The notes under the pieces: generated by a model
The model's input: the letters and a program-made list of their open reading frames with translations, nothing else
Told to the model about the DNA's origin: nothing
Database searches by the model: none
Program-made: the position numbers and the translations under genes
Part shown: piece by piece, positions 20,290 to 21,114 of the stretch
How positions within the stretch are numbered: the first letter of the stretch is position 1
How the letters are laid out: each line of letters starts with the position of its first letter
DNA from: Baffinella frigidus
Taxonomy: Eukaryota; Cryptophyceae; Cryptomonadales; Baffinellaceae
NCBI GenBank assembly: GCA_026770585.1
Contig: MU646498.1
Coordinates: 404,940 to 426,053 of the forward strand
DNA length: 21,114 nucleotides
Direction of reading: 5' to 3'

Positions 20290-20572
20290 CGGTTGACTAA
20301 TCCTCGCTTTTCCTGGTACCAACCCTGCTCGGATTAGCTATTGTAGAATTCGGGTTGGCTTGGATTCGGGGTCGGGCCGGCAAATTCGAGAAACTGAAGT
20401 TTTATGCTATCTTATGCATGAGATTGATGACAAGATAGCATCCCCCACCCATAAGATGACACAAACGGCGCTTTTTCGTCAGATTTCCGCCCGACCCGAC
20501 CCTAAAAAAATGCAAGCCAACCCGAATTGTACAATACCATCCTGGTACAAAGTCTGCCCGGGTTAGTCAACA
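20290..20572. mobile_element. Foldback S, about 280 bases
   Basis: CGGTTGACTAA...TTAGTCAACAG outer ends, then TATTGTAGAATTCGGGTTGG against CCAACCCGAATTGTACAATA, then GTCGGGC/GCCCGAC and ATGCTATCTTATG/CATAAGATG inside. Confidence 0.9.
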
Positions 20573-20785
20573 GTCGTGACTCTGGCCGTGCGAGCGTTGC
20601 CTCTGCAGCAGGGTCATTGGCATCCATTTTTGTCTTCTATAATACTTATAGGACGTGACTTGTGTAAAGTCACTCCGGTTATGTCTACATGGGGGTTATC
20701 CCCAGATTGGCGAGGTTTCGCGGTCCAAAAGAGGGGTAGATTCCGCGGCTCAAATGGGGGGTAGATTTCGCGGCTCAAAACGGGG

Positions 20786-20942
20786 GTGCGCGGCAGGGGT
20801 GGGGCACTTCGGTGTGTCGCGACTTGGCGGGGTGGCTACGTACCATTTAGTACCACGAAACGAACCGTTGCGTCCTGAAATTCCCAGTAATGACCTGCCG
20901 TGGGGTGCGCGTGGCAGGGGTGGGGCACTTGGGTGTGCCGCG
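20786..20942 (+). repeat. Direct repeat flanking element I copy 2
   Basis: GTGCGCGGCAGGGGTGGGGC then ACTTCGGTGTGTCGCGA (20786-20822) recurs at 20905-20942 with few changes. Element I (reverse, 20836-20905) lies between. This is longer than an ordinary target-site duplication. Confidence 0.8.
20836..20905 (-). mobile_element. Dispersed element I, copy 2 (reverse)
   Basis: Reverse complement of 4568-4637 with scattered changes, e.g. CCATTTAGTACCACGAAACG and CAGTAATGACCTGCCGTGGG. Confidence 0.8.
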
Positions 20943-21114
20943 AACCTCAAGCCCAGAAGTCTCCCCGGAGCACTCTCCACGCACCCAGGTCTACCTTCTA
21001 GCTCTGTCCCAGTAAATTTGGGATCGCCATTATTTCGCCCCCCCCCCCAATTTCACAGGTGAATTTTGACCCCCCCCCCATGAAATTTAGGGGGGGGGTT
21101 TCGGGGGGGGGGGG

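Larger units (their letters stand above)
19537..21114 (+). other. Region after exon 29: repeats, no gene recognised
   Basis: Includes the possible C-terminal extension to 19664, foldback R, element H copy 3, foldback S, an element E piece, a direct repeat, element I copy 2 and part of foldback F. It may be 3' flank or another intron. Confidence 0.55.

Overview
Eukaryotic nuclear DNA from an intron-rich alga or protist. The sequence shows many arrays of the plant/alveolate-type telomere unit (CCCTAAA/TTTAGGG), short exons bounded by GT...AG, pyrimidine- or CTGAC-bearing acceptors, and introns packed with hairpin-forming elements. An alveolate alga (chromerid such as Chromera, or less likely a dinoflagellate, which would be expected to show some GC/GA donors) fits best. 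This is inference and the species is not proven. No bacterial-type gene, rRNA or tRNA was found. The homopolymer C and G runs at the two window ends look like assembly limits.

Almost the whole window is read here as one plus-strand gene, open at its 5' side, with about 29 exons (82 to about 19536) and roughly 2.95 kb of coding sequence (about 980 codons). Long ORFs miss it because most exons are 20-200 bp. The phases of all consecutive joins agree in the chosen model. Some weak junctions were chosen with phase as a criterion, so phase is independent evidence only for the well-defined ones. Exons 1-4 give the end of a membrane region with FVVYPSVS, a Cys-bearing loop and FIYPVGIPL. Exons 5-12 give a hydrophilic, partly acidic and Ser/Thr/Pro-rich loop. 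Exons 13-18 give FLFEIYEVEYWW-FELFEMARKL and at least three more membrane segments. Exons 19-29 give a long hydrophilic tail that ends in Gln/Met/Lys-rich, probably coiled-coil, sequence. The YPxGIP and E-Y-x-x-E-Y-W-W...E-x-A/R-R-K-L motifs recall large multi-pass surface/transmembrane proteins common in alveolates and stramenopiles, usually annotated hypothetical. I recognise the type but no named gene.

The introns are the unusual part. (1) Interstitial telomere arrays occupy introns 3, 4, 7, 8, 13, 14, 16, 18, 21 and 23, and in several cases run to within a few bases of the splice sites. (2) At least five exon edges, together with their splice site, are copied into the adjoining intron: exons 13 (as exon 12), 15, 27, 28 and 29. 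Two copies of the exon 29 start carry in-frame stops. (3) More than fifteen foldback elements of 60-280 bp lie in introns. Several families recur in both orientations, one starts exactly at a 5' splice site, and one is homologous to a coding stretch of exon 21. Together these suggest a genome in which splice junctions, telomere-like repeats and hairpin transposons are continually duplicated into introns.

Layout: 1-5300, exons 1-10 with telomere arrays and simple repeats; 5300-7500, exons 11-14 with foldbacks; 7500-10130, membrane exons 15-18 and CCCGAAA-type arrays; 10130-12700, tail exons 19-22; 12700-14890, a 1.7-kb intron and smaller ones full of foldbacks; 14890-16770, tail exons 24-28; 16770-19390, a 2.6-kb intron of junction repeats and hairpins; 19389-19664, exon 29; 19665-21114, repeats with no gene recognised.
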